A stretch of 36,833 nucleotides of DNA from Pedosphaera sp. (GCA_025359965.1 JANYDC010000044.1:1-36833); one strand, 5' to 3'. Shown: positions 25,755-33,796, counted from the first letter of the stretch. The notes: generated by a model from the sequence alone, not told the origin. Program-made: numbers and translations.

Positions 25755-25847
25755 AAATGCTTATCAGGACAAGCAATTACATGGGTCGAGGGAATGGCGA
25801 ACGGGATCGCCTGAAACCGGCCAGATTACAATTGCGAAAGGATAGCT

Positions 25848-26864
25848 ATGCCAGTTCGTTTAGGTCGTTTTGAAATGCCGAAGCGTTTGACCAAGGAAGA
25901 ATCAACCGCCACAGAAACTTATGCCAAATTTGTGGCCGAACCCTTTGAAACGGGCTACGGACACACCATTGGCAACTCGATTCGTCGAGTGCTTCTTTCC
26001 TCTTTGGAGGGAGCCGCCATTACCTCCATCAAGATTGATGGGGCCATGCACGAATTCACCACTGTTGAGGGTGTGGTTGAAGACGTAACTGACATTATTT
26101 TGAACCTGAAGAAGGTTCTCTTCACCTGCGAGACTCGTGAACCCCAGATGGTGATTCTCTCAGTCAATAAAGAAGGCGCTGTCACAGCTGGCGACATTAA
26201 GCTTAACGCGGGTATGGAAGTGGTGAACCCCAAGCAGTTGATTTGCACTCTCGACAAGAAGAAGAAGTTGGAAATCGAGATGGAAGTCAAAGTGGGCCGC
26301 GGTTTCTGCCCTGGCGACGAAAATAAGCGTGTTGACCAAGCGATCGGTGTGATCGCCATTGACTCACTGTTTTCCCCGGTTAGCCGGGTTCGTTATAGCG
26401 TTGAAAGCGCGCGCGTTGGTCAGCGGACTGACTATGACCGCCTGATCCTTGATGTCTGGACCGATGGTCGTATCACCCCTGATGATGCCTTGACTCAGGC
26501 CTGTGCAATTCTGCAACATCATCTGGATGTGTTTGTCGGCTACGACAAAAACGCGGTGGAGTTTGAAGAAGTTGAAGATAAGCAGGACGACGATCGCGCC
26601 AAATTCAGGAAGCTCCTGAATATGAGCGTCAACGAGATTGAGTTGAGCGTTCGTGCTGCCAATTGCCTCAACAACGCGAATATCACGACTGTTGGCCAAT
26701 TAGCCATGAAGACCGAAGCTGAGATGCTCAAGTATCGCAACTTCGGCAAGAAATCTCTTAACGAAATTAAGGATAAGTTGACCAGTCTGGGTCTGTCCTT
26801 GGGGATGAACATCGATCCTGCCCTACTCGATGCCCCCAAGGAAGAAGTCAAGATTGTTGAATAA
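25848..26864 (+). CDS. rpoA: DNA-directed RNA polymerase alpha subunit
   Basis: Alpha dimerises to start RNA polymerase assembly, and its C-terminal domain contacts upstream DNA and activators. The 338 residues show the N-terminal domain (FVAEPFETGYGHTIGNSIRR, VLLSSLEGAAITSIKIDGA, VDQAIGVIAIDSLFSPVSRV) and, after a linker, the C-terminal domain (ELSVRAANCLNNANITTVGQ, LKYRNFGKKSLNEIKDKLTS, LGLSLGM). The DNA-contact Arg equivalent to E. coli R265 is kept in ELSVRAANC. AAAGGA nine bases upstream supports the start. Confidence 0.99.
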   Translation: MPVRLGRFEMPKRLTKEESTATETYAKFVAEPFETGYGHTIGNSIRRVLLSSLEGAAITSIKIDGAMHEFTTVEGVVEDVTDIILNLKKVLFTCETREPQMVILSVNKEGAVTAGDIKLNAGMEVVNPKQLICTLDKKKKLEIEMEVKVGRGFCPGDENKRVDQAIGVIAIDSLFSPVSRVRYSVESARVGQRTDYDRLILDVWTDGRITPDDALTQACAILQHHLDVFVGYDKNAVEFEEVEDKQDDDRAKFRKLLNMSVNEIELSVRAANCLNNANITTVGQLAMKTEAEMLKYRNFGKKSLNEIKDKLTSLGLSLGMNIDPALLDAPKEEVKIVE

Positions 26865-26872
26865 GGAGTTTT

Positions 26873-27286
26873 ATGCGTCATTTGAAACGGACGGCCAAGT
26901 TGGGCCGCACAAGCACACATCGCAATGCGATGTTGGCCAACATGGTTTGCAGTTTAATCCTCTGCAAACGCATCACCACCACTTTGGCCAAGGCTAAAGC
27001 CGCCCGCAGCGTTGCTGAGAAAATGGTTACCTTGGGTAAAAAAGGTAGCCTGCATGATCGTCGCCTGGCCTCAGCTCGCCTGCACCAGGAAGACGCCGTG
27101 AAGATTCTCTTCAATGAGATCGCACCGGCACACAAGAACCGCCCCGGCGGTTACACCCGTATCATCAAGATGAACCAGCGCCGTGGCGATGCCGCCAACT
27201 TGGCCATCCTTGAGTGGGTTGATTACAGCATCACCGCTCCAGAAACGGCAGCTGCTCCGGCAGCGGCCGCTCCTGAGCAGAAGTAA
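26873..27286 (+). CDS. rplQ: 50S ribosomal protein L17
   Basis: L17 lies near the tunnel exit on the solvent side. The 137 residues begin MRHLKRTAKLGRTSTHRNAM and include the ICKRI-like LILCKRITTTLAKAKAARSV block and the C-terminal RPGGYTRIIKMNQRRGDAAN. A Pro/Ala-rich tail of about 20 residues (APETAAAPAAAAPEQK) is added. It is the last gene of the run and is followed by a strong terminator. Confidence 0.98.
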   Translation: MRHLKRTAKLGRTSTHRNAMLANMVCSLILCKRITTTLAKAKAARSVAEKMVTLGKKGSLHDRRLASARLHQEDAVKILFNEIAPAHKNRPGGYTRIIKMNQRRGDAANLAILEWVDYSITAPETAAAPAAAAPEQK

Positions 27287-27306
27287 TCTGGTCGAGATCT
27301 GATTTC

Positions 27307-27339
27307 AAGCCCGTCTCAATAAAATGAGCCGGGCTTTTT
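27307..27339 (+). terminator. Intrinsic terminator after rplQ
   Basis: AAGCCCG (27307-27313) pairs with CGGGCTT (27330-27336), with an inner CTCA/TGAG stem around ATAAAA, and five T end at 27339. This is a strong rho-independent terminator that closes the transcription unit of the ribosomal-protein cluster, 21 bp after the rplQ stop. Confidence 0.92.
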
Positions 27340-27394
27340 CTTTGCTAATCTACTGTTTAATCTCATTGCCGTTTCTTGCCGATAGATAGGATGA

Positions 27395-27727
27395 ATGCGA
27401 TGGCCATTTCCCATTTTTTGCTTGGTATTCCTCCTTCTCGGGTGGGGGTGTGATTCCTCGGACATTGCTCAGCCCGCCCGATATTTTGAGAAGCGTCCCG
27501 AGAACACCGCGATTGATGCCGCTGCAAGATGCCTTGGGCAGAAGGAAGATTGGGCTGATAAAGCGGAATACGCTGTTTCAACCACCGCCGCCGGCTGGGA
27601 AGTCACTGCATGGCGTGTTGAGTACCCCTCCGCCAAAGGCCCCGACCGATATAAGCCGTGGGGATTCCGTATCATTACCGTTTCCCGCGATGGCAAAGTA
27701 ATCGGGTTCAGCGCCAAAAGGAGCTAG
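27395..27727 (+). CDS. Small putative lipoprotein
   Basis: The 110 residues start MRWPFPIFCLVFLLLGWGCD: a short basic start, a hydrophobic core and a Cys at residue 19 that fits a lipobox only loosely (LGWGC), so membrane anchoring by lipidation is likely but not certain. The mature part has a mixed strand/helix character (AGWEVTAWRVEYPSAKG, GFRIITVSRDGKVIGFS), like a small beta-sheet domain. I do not recognise the family. It lies after the rplQ terminator on its own; an ATAGG a few bases before the start may be the ribosome-binding site. Confidence 0.65.
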   Translation: MRWPFPIFCLVFLLLGWGCDSSDIAQPARYFEKRPENTAIDAAARCLGQKEDWADKAEYAVSTTAAGWEVTAWRVEYPSAKGPDRYKPWGFRIITVSRDGKVIGFSAKRS

Positions 27728-27867
27728 GTTGTCGGTTCAGATTTTGGTCGCTTCTGAAGCAAGACACAAGAAATGGCTGGCTACCGGCTCTGCTCGTTTT
27801 ACTTCGCTGTTTCTACATTTTGGAAAACGCTCGATTTTCAAATCAGGACGCTTAGTTTTTAAATCCG

Positions 27868-28170
27868 ATGAGTGAAGAAATCCCTGCTGCCAATCCATCA
27901 CTTTCGGCCGAGGAACAATCAGTCGTGATAAAATTGACTGACACGGACCTTCAGATTATTGACGCTGAGATTTTGGCCAACTCTTCCAATCGGTGGCACA
28001 AAGTCGCGCGTGTGGTGGTATGGACCGAGAAAGCGCTGAACGATCGTTACCCAGGTCTGTCTTATATTTTCTACGCACACCGGCTAAGAAGCCTTGCAGA
28101 GGAAGGACGTTTGGAATCTCAAGGGAATCTCGAATACATGCGGTTCAGTGAAGTTCGAATACCTGAGTAA
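27868..28170 (+). CDS. DUF3658 domain protein
   Basis: The 100 residues match what I know of DUF3658: LTDTDLQIIDAEI, then WHKVARVVVW, LSYIFYAHRLRSLAEEGRLE and the ending LEYMRFSEVRIPE. In many bacteria this domain follows DUF1835; here it stands alone. No enzymatic function is established. It is convergent with the galactokinase gene, 79 bp away, and has no clear partner. Confidence 0.7.
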   Translation: MSEEIPAANPSLSAEEQSVVIKLTDTDLQIIDAEILANSSNRWHKVARVVVWTEKALNDRYPGLSYIFYAHRLRSLAEEGRLESQGNLEYMRFSEVRIPE

Positions 28171-28249
28171 CTTCCAAAAAAGCGCTGAAAGGAGTGCCTT
28201 GTAGCTCGCCTCAGATCGCCGAAGCCGTGAGGTGTTGCATCTCTGATCC

Positions 28250-29461
28250 TCAAACTGCCCCTGAGGAAACCAACACAGTTACGGGGTGCATCTCTTTTCC
28301 TGAGAGACGGGCAAACTCGCTACTGATTTTTTGCACGAATGCTTCGATTTGTCGGCGATCAACCAAGTGAAGGGTTGAACCGCCAAATCCGCCGCCGGTG
28401 AGTCGCGCACCGAGGCACCCGGGGATGTTGCGTGAGATATCAACCAGCAGATCCTGAAGAGGAGAGCTGTTGTGGAAATTATTTTTGGAGCTTTCGTGAC
28501 TGTCCCAAAGGTATTGCCCAAACTGTTCAATATCCCCCAGATGTAGCGCCCGCTCTCCGTGAACGACTCGCGCAATTTCCTCCACTACATGCCTCGCACA
28601 ACTGTATTCCTCTTGGTCGAGGGATTTGTGGTTCTTGTGCAGGTCCGCCACCGTGACGTCACGCAAAGCCTTGACTCCCAGTTTGGCGGCTGCCCGTTCG
28701 CAGGCTGCTCTGCGTGAGTTGTATTCGTTGGTTACGAGTGCATGGGTTGAACCACTGGGGCAGAGAACCCAAGCGAAATCCGCCGGCCATGGAACTTGTG
28801 TGTAAGTTTCCGAGCGGCAATCAATGCTCACTAGGCGCTCGGTGTTTCCCGCCAGCGAGGTCAGCTGGTCCATGATCCCTACCCGGGCACCCACAAAATC
28901 ATTTTCTGCTTCACGCCCGGCACGTGCGATATGGAGTATTTCGTCGCGTGTTAGCGCAGAAAGTTCCTCAGAGGTTCGTTTCTTGGGGCCGATGGCTTCG
29001 ACGTGACCGCTTCGGGTGATGCGAAATGGGAACAGTTTACGCAACGTTAGAGCGGTGGCCATTTCCACGGCTGCCGAACTGCTGACCCCGCTTCCCACCG
29101 GGAGATTGCCTCCCAACGCCATGCTAAAGCCAGTGAACCTCACGCCACGACGACGCAACGCGAGCAAGGTCCCCTTGATGTAATCAGCCCATGGTTCCTC
29201 GGGATTCTTTTGGATTTGGTCGAGGTAAAATGATTCCCGACGATCGCCATGCAGGGTGGCGAGTGCGATTCGACCATCCATGCGCGGTGCGCTGACAGCT
29301 TCCAAGGCCAAGTCAATCGCGGCGGAGAGCACCAGTCCCTCATTGTAATCCGTGTGATTGCCGAGAATTTCAATGCGCCCGGGAGCGCGGACTCGATGCA
29401 CCGGATGGGTGCCAAACTCCTTTCGAAAAATCCGGTCGAGTTCGATGGCTGATTCACCCAT
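28250..29461 (-). CDS. galK: Galactokinase-family GHMP sugar kinase
   Basis: Galactokinase phosphorylates galactose at C1 with ATP, the first step of the Leloir pathway. The ATG at 29461 gives 403 residues (a GTG at 29479 is in frame). GHMP motifs are complete: APGRIEILGNHTDYNEG (26-42), the phosphate loop PVGSGVSSSAAVEMA, the catalytic Asp in GIMDQLTSLAG, and the C-terminal GARLTGGGFGGS. The first motif has GNHTDY where classical enzymes have GEHTDY; the Glu is a sugar-binding residue, so the substrate may differ from galactose. Its start overlaps the end of the dehydratase gene by eight bases. No other gal gene is nearby. Confidence 0.88.
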   Translation of the reverse strand: MGESAIELDRIFRKEFGTHPVHRVRAPGRIEILGNHTDYNEGLVLSAAIDLALEAVSAPRMDGRIALATLHGDRRESFYLDQIQKNPEEPWADYIKGTLLALRRRGVRFTGFSMALGGNLPVGSGVSSSAAVEMATALTLRKLFPFRITRSGHVEAIGPKKRTSEELSALTRDEILHIARAGREAENDFVGARVGIMDQLTSLAGNTERLVSIDCRSETYTQVPWPADFAWVLCPSGSTHALVTNEYNSRRAACERAAAKLGVKALRDVTVADLHKNHKSLDQEEYSCARHVVEEIARVVHGERALHLGDIEQFGQYLWDSHESSKNNFHNSSPLQDLLVDISRNIPGCLGARLTGGGFGGSTLHLVDRRQIEAFVQKISSEFARLSGKEMHPVTVLVSSGAV

Positions 29462-29750
29462 GGCGTGCTTTGAGGGCACGCTCGATTTCCGTGGCGAGCG
29501 CGAAGTCTTTTCGGGTGAGCCCCCCGGCGTCGTGTGTGGTCAGGACCAGGTGGATCTTGTTGTAGCGAATGTCGATGTCCGGGTGGTGGAAGGCCTTTTC
29601 AGCAAGCACACCAATTTCCACCACCAAGCCCAAAGCTGCCGGGAAATCGGCCGTGACCAAGTCCCGAGTAATGGTGGCGCCGACTTTCTTCCATGGCGTG
29701 ATGGTGCTGAGAGCGTCAGCCGTTTCGTTTTTGGAAAGTATTTTAGTCAT
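29454..29750 (-). CDS. Pterin-4a-carbinolamine dehydratase
   Basis: It regenerates oxidised tetrahydrobiopterin-type cofactors after aromatic amino acid hydroxylation. The 98 residues carry the family signature HHPDIDIRYNKIHLVLTTHD followed by AGGLTRKDFALA, with the catalytic HHP and THDAGGLT elements intact. The size is normal. It starts six bases after the DUF2752 gene and overlaps galK, so it belongs to one minus-strand transcript; no amino acid hydroxylase gene is seen in this window. Confidence 0.93.
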   Translation of the reverse strand: MTKILSKNETADALSTITPWKKVGATITRDLVTADFPAALGLVVEIGVLAEKAFHHPDIDIRYNKIHLVLTTHDAGGLTRKDFALATEIERALKARHG

Positions 29751-29756
29751 CCTCGA

Positions 29757-30128
29757 TTATACATGCCTAAGCATGACCAGTAAAATCCAGTTGATCAACA
29801 CTGCCGCCGCCGCAACCGCCAGAATGGCGGGAAGCCCAACGCGCGCCATAGTCATTTCGCCCCACTTGGGATTCTTTTCCAGCGCGATGATCACTGCTGG
29901 AACCAGCAGCCAGGCCAAGGTTACAAGAGGGTTGCAAAGCAAGGCTTCTTTCATGTCGAGTCTGGCCATGGCTGCCAAGGCTCTGGTCCCTCCACAGGCG
30001 GGGCAGGGTATCCCGGTTAAATCTTTAAAGGGACAACCCCAAAATGGGATCACCAGCTGGTGCCGAAGAATGGCGTAAACCAAGCCCGCTGCCCAGCATG
30101 CGAGAACGATCCTCGTGGACGTTTTCAT
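29757..30128 (-). CDS. DUF2752 membrane protein
   Basis: The ATG at 30128 gives 123 residues. The DUF2752 signature is clear: WGCPFKDLTGIPCPACGGTR followed by ALAAMARLDMKEALLCNPL. Three hydrophobic helices are seen (IVLACWAAGLVYAIL, LVTLAWLLVPAVIIAL, LPAILAVAAAAVLINWILLV). The cysteines CP..T..CPxCG could bind metal; the function is unknown. It stands between a GYF_2 membrane protein and the dehydratase with short spacers. Confidence 0.85.
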   Translation of the reverse strand: MKTSTRIVLACWAAGLVYAILRHQLVIPFWGCPFKDLTGIPCPACGGTRALAAMARLDMKEALLCNPLVTLAWLLVPAVIIALEKNPKWGEMTMARVGLPAILAVAAAAVLINWILLVMLRHV

Positions 30129-30150
30129 GTGCAGGCGGGCGATGTGCGTA

Positions 30151-31125
30151 TCAGGTGGGACGATTCCGCCCGCTAATCCGTTCGTAAACCTCCACCACCA
30201 CGCAGGAGGCCAGCGGCAGGGTGGCGAGTTGCAGGAGGTGGGTGATGAATATCGACTTCGAGAGTTCAGCCACCATGATGGGTTCAATTTTCTCAAGCAC
30301 GAAGCCTTGAGCTTGGATGATGGGGAACAGGACCATGCACAGTTTGATCTGCACATAGAGGTGATAAGCCAACAAAGGCAGCAAGGCGATCAGGAACGCA
30401 CCAGCCACGGCGAACCAATGCGGCGTGATCGACGCCCTGCTGCGTTCCAATCCGTTCAAACCATTGGATTTGCCATCGACGATAAAAAGGAATGCTAGCG
30501 TCCAGGCCACCAGGAAGTAAATCCCGGGAACGATCAGGAACAAAAGAATACGCACCGCGAGGGAGCCAATGATGCCGGCAGTAAGAAGCGGCCAAAAGTT
30601 TTCGCGCACTTTTTCCCATGCGGAGTTGATTGTGGCAACCTCTCCACGGCGTTTCTGGAGCAGGAAAAAATAAAGACCACCGTAAGCCGGTCCATCCAAT
30701 AATAGAGATGCGATCCAACCGTTTGGGATGCGGTTCAAAATCATCATCGTGCCCCAAACAAAAAAGCACGCGGCAGCAATCTCAAAAAAATTGCCATTGA
30801 GCGTCGTGCGGGCTCCAACCAAAACCTCGGCAGTGTTGATCCGTTCCGCGAAAACGGGGATCTCCTGAGGGTCCTCCACCAACTCAACATGGTCCTCCGA
30901 GCGCGCATCCTCGGAAACAGCAGAGCTTTCCTCGGGGAAGCAGTTCACAAACGCCGGGCTTTGGCCCAAGGCAGTCCATGAACCTTGCAGCGTCTCACCT
31001 TCGGCCTCGGTGCGAATCATGGTGGAGCGATCGGCCCGCCCGTCACCGATCCAGCGCCGCAACTGTAAATCCGAAACAGGCCCGTACTCCTTGCCGTCCC
31101 CACCAATTATTTTGTAACCACTCAT
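30151..31125 (-). CDS. GYF_2 (DUF4339) domain multi-pass membrane protein
   Basis: The 324 residues start with a GYF_2 domain at about 1-60 (KIIGGDGKEYGPVSDLQLRR, then WIGDGRADRSTMIR), a presumed peptide-binding module facing the cytoplasm. An acidic linker (residues 65-100) leads into several hydrophobic segments from about 112 to 310 (FFEIAAACFFVWGTMMIL, LLTAGIIGSLAVRILLFLIV, AVAGAFLIALLPLLAYHL). The membrane part is not a family I can name. It has a paralogous N-terminus with the gene 19 bp upstream. Confidence 0.8.
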   Translation of the reverse strand: MSGYKIIGGDGKEYGPVSDLQLRRWIGDGRADRSTMIRTEAEGETLQGSWTALGQSPAFVNCFPEESSAVSEDARSEDHVELVEDPQEIPVFAERINTAEVLVGARTTLNGNFFEIAAACFFVWGTMMILNRIPNGWIASLLLDGPAYGGLYFFLLQKRRGEVATINSAWEKVRENFWPLLTAGIIGSLAVRILLFLIVPGIYFLVAWTLAFLFIVDGKSNGLNGLERSRASITPHWFAVAGAFLIALLPLLAYHLYVQIKLCMVLFPIIQAQGFVLEKIEPIMVAELSKSIFITHLLQLATLPLASCVVVEVYERISGRNRPT

Positions 31126-31144
31126 GTTCGATTGAAAGAGGACT

Positions 31145-31690
31145 CTACATCAAATGGCGGAACGCGCCAAACACCACCTTCATCACAACCAGAACCGTCC
31201 CCAGCAACAAACCCGCCGCGCCGACCCAGATGCCGATCAGAGGGAGCGATTTGCTCGTGGAAAACTCGCCCTCGCGCGCCTTATCCAATTGTTTGTAGCC
31301 GATCACGCTGCAAATCAAACCAACAAGAGAGAAAGGCAGGCAGCAACAGGGCAGCAGACCCAGACATGAACACACCAGCCCGACTACCGACAGGGTGTGC
31401 ATCTGTGGGAGACCCTGGTTGAATGATGGCGCTGCTGAGGTGGGTGTGCCACCAAACGGCGGCGGCGTGGCCGTATCCAAAGTAGGCGGCGCAGCGGGGC
31501 CTGCCGTGATGGAAGCCACGTTTGGAAAGAGATCGGCAAACTCAGGAAAAGTTCGCAACGGTTTCCACGCGCCATCACCAGCCTTGGCTATTGTGTTGGC
31601 GTTGGCGCGCCCCTCGGCCACCCAAGCCCGAATGAGATCGGCCTCGACCGGGCCATAGGGCTGCTGATTTCCGCCCACGATGGTGTACAT
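31145..31690 (-). CDS. GYF_2 (DUF4339) plus DUF4190-type membrane protein
   Basis: The 181 residues have an N-terminal GYF_2 domain at 1-55 (MYTIVGGNQQPYGPVEADLI, RAWVAEGRANANTIA), a Pro/Thr-rich linker at 60-92, and a C-terminal two-helix part typical of DUF4190 (SVVGLVCSCLGLLPCCCLPF, LVGLICSVIGYKQLDKAREG, LIGIWVGAAGLLLGTVLVVM). It is the first gene of the minus-strand run that goes on to galK. Such proteins are common in verrucomicrobia and planctomycetes; their role is unknown. Confidence 0.85.
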   Translation of the reverse strand: MYTIVGGNQQPYGPVEADLIRAWVAEGRANANTIAKAGDGAWKPLRTFPEFADLFPNVASITAGPAAPPTLDTATPPPFGGTPTSAAPSFNQGLPQMHTLSVVGLVCSCLGLLPCCCLPFSLVGLICSVIGYKQLDKAREGEFSTSKSLPLIGIWVGAAGLLLGTVLVVMKVVFGAFRHLM

Positions 31691-31803
31691 AAGAGAGGTT
31701 TACCGCGATTTGATCCGCCGGGCAACTCTCCAGACTTTCCTAGGGTGGAAAATCCGAGATTAGCAGGGGATTGAGCCCGTTTTGGAAAAACCTTCAATAA
31801 TGT

Positions 31804-31833
31804 TTGACTGTGTCTCCCTTTCCGACGTACTTT
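31804..31833 (+). promoter_or_regulatory. Putative promoter of tRNA-Asn
   Basis: TTGACT at 31804-31809, an 18-bp spacer and TACTTT at 31828-31833. Transcription would start about 10 bases before the mature tRNA. The -35 box is near consensus. Confidence 0.45.
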
Positions 31834-31850
31834 TTCAACTCTTGCGGAGT

Positions 31851-31925
31851 TCCAAAGTAGCTCAATGGTAGAGCAATCGGCTGTTAACCGATCGGTTGTA
31901 GGTTCGAGTCCTACCTTTGGAGCCA
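31851..31925 (+). tRNA. tRNA-Asn (GTT)
   Basis: A complete cloverleaf: acceptor stem TCCAAAG/CTTTGGA, D stem GCTC/GAGC, anticodon stem ATCGG/CCGAT with loop CTGTTAA (anticodon GTT at 31883-31885), T stem GTAGG/CCTAC with loop TTCGAGT, discriminator G at 31922 and encoded CCA at 31923-31925. A tyrosine recombinase gene follows at 32113 on the same strand, an arrangement typical of tRNA-linked integration. Confidence 0.97.
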
Positions 31926-32011
31926 TTTCCTAAGTTGCTGAATGACAGTAACTCTCTCAAAGGCAGGGACATCCAAACCGTCAAATGTCAGAGAAAGTGT
32001 CAGATAAAACA

Positions 32012-32029
32012 GGGTGGCACAGACCACCC
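32012..32029 (+). repeat. Short inverted repeat upstream of the recombinase gene
   Basis: GGGTGG (32012-32017) and CCACCC (32024-32029) around a CACAGA loop. Just before it the sequence TGTCAGA recurs (31986-31992 and 31999-32005). Such repeats between a tRNA and an integrase could be recombinase arm sites or the end of the tRNA transcript; neither is shown. Confidence 0.3.
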
Positions 32030-32112
32030 AGCATTATCCCAGCACCACTCCTTCATCACACGGTCACCACTCCCTAACGGTGTGGTTCGCTTCCTCGGTA
32101 TTCTGAAATACC

Positions 32113-33111
32113 ATGAAGCAGAGGTTTTGGTTGTTTAAACGCGGCAGCACCTTTTACTGTCAGGACTCCGAGACGGGAGAACAGAAAAGCTTGTGCACAA
32201 AGGATCGCGCTGAGGCTCTCCGCCTCATCGACATGAAGCGACAAAGCGCGGAAACGCCTGGCTTTAGTCGCTTTCTACTCAAAGCGTGCCTTTCCACGCA
32301 GGATGCTCACCTTGTCACGCGGACTTGGCAAATGGTCATGGACCAGATGACGGCGCACGGGAAAGAGTCCACCAAGGTCCGGTGCAAACGGGCGATGCTG
32401 GCCAAGGGATTCAACCGGATTAGGAACAAGAAGCTTATCGAAACGACTTCTGATGATTTTCTTGCCATTCTGGTCTCACCTTCTGTGTCGATTCATCACT
32501 ACCTGAAGCGATTGCACAACTTGGCGCTCGGGTTGGGCTGGCTCGCCTTTCCTGTGCTTGCGCCCAGGATGTGGCCCGACGTAGCGGTGAAAGAAAAGCG
32601 GGCGATTACCCTGGCTGAACATCAAATGATACTGGCAGCAGAAAGAAATCCGGAGCGGAGACTTTTTTATCAACTCCTCTGGGAAATTGGTGCCGCTCAG
32701 TCAGATGCCGCAGAACTCAATACAAATTGTGTCGATTGGCAGACAAAGACTCTCTCCTTTCAACGCAAAAAGACGGGCTCGTGGTCCTACCTCACTATCG
32801 GAAAGGCGCTTGCCTCGATTCTAGAGCAGCTTCCGAAGAGCGGGGCATTGTTCCCCTCGATCTCATTGAGGTCAGCCAATGACCGGGCTGCGGAGTTTTA
32901 TCGGCGATGCAAGCTTTTGCACATCAAGGGCGTGAGTCTCCACAGTTATCGTTACTCAATGGCAGAAAGAGCGAAAGCTGTTGGAATGCCGGAACGGTTC
33001 GCTATGGAGATGCTGGGACACAACAGCAAGGCGGTGCACCGCGCATACTCAAAAGGAGCGCGAGTGAATCTGCCGAGCTTGGAAGAATACATGGCTACTA
33101 AGGTAGCATGA
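32113..33111 (+). CDS. Tyrosine recombinase/integrase lacking the first catalytic Arg
   Basis: The 332 residues form an N-terminal AT-hook/SAM-like core-binding part (SLCTKDRAEALRLIDMKRQ; helical 55-150) and a C-terminal catalytic domain. Catalytic elements seen: Lys in the beta-hairpin FQRKKTGSW, HxxR in SLHSYRYSMAERAK, and His plus the nucleophilic Tyr in MLGHNSKAVHRAYSKGA. The place where Arg I normally stands (TGxRxSE) reads WEIGAAQSDAAEL, so that Arg is absent. I associate this form with verrucomicrobial recombinases (recalled, not searched), so it may be a family trait and not damage. It lies 187 bp after tRNA-Asn on the same strand; there is no clear ribosome-binding site. Confidence 0.85.
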   Translation: MKQRFWLFKRGSTFYCQDSETGEQKSLCTKDRAEALRLIDMKRQSAETPGFSRFLLKACLSTQDAHLVTRTWQMVMDQMTAHGKESTKVRCKRAMLAKGFNRIRNKKLIETTSDDFLAILVSPSVSIHHYLKRLHNLALGLGWLAFPVLAPRMWPDVAVKEKRAITLAEHQMILAAERNPERRLFYQLLWEIGAAQSDAAELNTNCVDWQTKTLSFQRKKTGSWSYLTIGKALASILEQLPKSGALFPSISLRSANDRAAEFYRRCKLLHIKGVSLHSYRYSMAERAKAVGMPERFAMEMLGHNSKAVHRAYSKGARVNLPSLEEYMATKVA

Positions 33112-33264
33112 GATATCACGATGATCGTCAAACGGCAGGAGCCCAGCGTGAAATGCGAAGGTAACCCAAGTTTGTGCCAAGGACGAAACGCATGATAAGC
33201 TATAAAGGTATCTGTCGTAAGTAGTTGGGTGACTCGCGATTTATAACACTAAAAAGGATTAACT

Positions 33265-33789
33265 GTGAAAAAAAGCTATTTACTACCAATACTGTTCGCC
33301 TCAAGAATCTGGAAGATGTGCCTTATGGTAGTCTTTTCACTGCTTGCAGACGTTAGGGCTGAGGAACCTCCAGACTGCTCAAAGCTCATTTTAGAGCTAC
33401 AATCGAGAATTGCCGTTCTAGAGCACTTGGAGCAGGCCTGCAAGCAAAAAATCAAAAATCGACTGGCCCAGCCGCAGTCGGATCCAAGTGCTACAAACTC
33501 ACCCTCTGAAGTAGATGCGCGTAATCTTATGAAAGCGGTGGCCCTTCCTAATTTTAAAAACAATGCTGTCACTGGCTTTCGCCTTTTTGCTATACAACCG
33601 GAAAGCATCTGGCATAAGCTAAATATTCAAGACCTCGACGTATTAGTCCAGGTTGACGATATCGAAATCAAGGACAGTTCCCAATTACTTGAAGGGGTCG
33701 GCAGAATATTGCGAAAAGAATCCAGACGCCTAATTGTGGAACGCGCTGGAGTTCAAATGAATCTTGAGGGTCGCCTCCAAAGTGATTAA
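33265..33789 (+). CDS. Exported protein with GspC-like PDZ domain
   Basis: GTG at 33265, with AAGGA about seven bases upstream, gives 174 residues. Residues 1-32 form a signal peptide with a long n-region and a likely cut after VRA. Residues 38-67 look coiled-coil (LILELQSRIAVLEHLEQACK). Residues 100-172 resemble the C-terminal PDZ domain of type II secretion GspC/PulC (VTGFRLFAIQPESIWHKLNI, QDLDVLVQVDDIEIKDSSQL, ESRRLIVERAGVQ). No other secretion gene is near. The base use is AT-richer than on the left of the tRNA, suggesting a different origin. It converges on the cohesin-like gene with a gap of seven bases. Confidence 0.6.
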   Translation: MKKSYLLPILFASRIWKMCLMVVFSLLADVRAEEPPDCSKLILELQSRIAVLEHLEQACKQKIKNRLAQPQSDPSATNSPSEVDARNLMKAVALPNFKNNAVTGFRLFAIQPESIWHKLNIQDLDVLVQVDDIEIKDSSQLLEGVGRILRKESRRLIVERAGVQMNLEGRLQSD

Positions 33790-33796
33790 TGCACAA

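Noticed and set aside
24802..25776. Minus-strand open frame (324 codons) across rpsK and rpsD
   Set aside because: It is antisense to two certain ribosomal-protein genes, with no start signal or motif.
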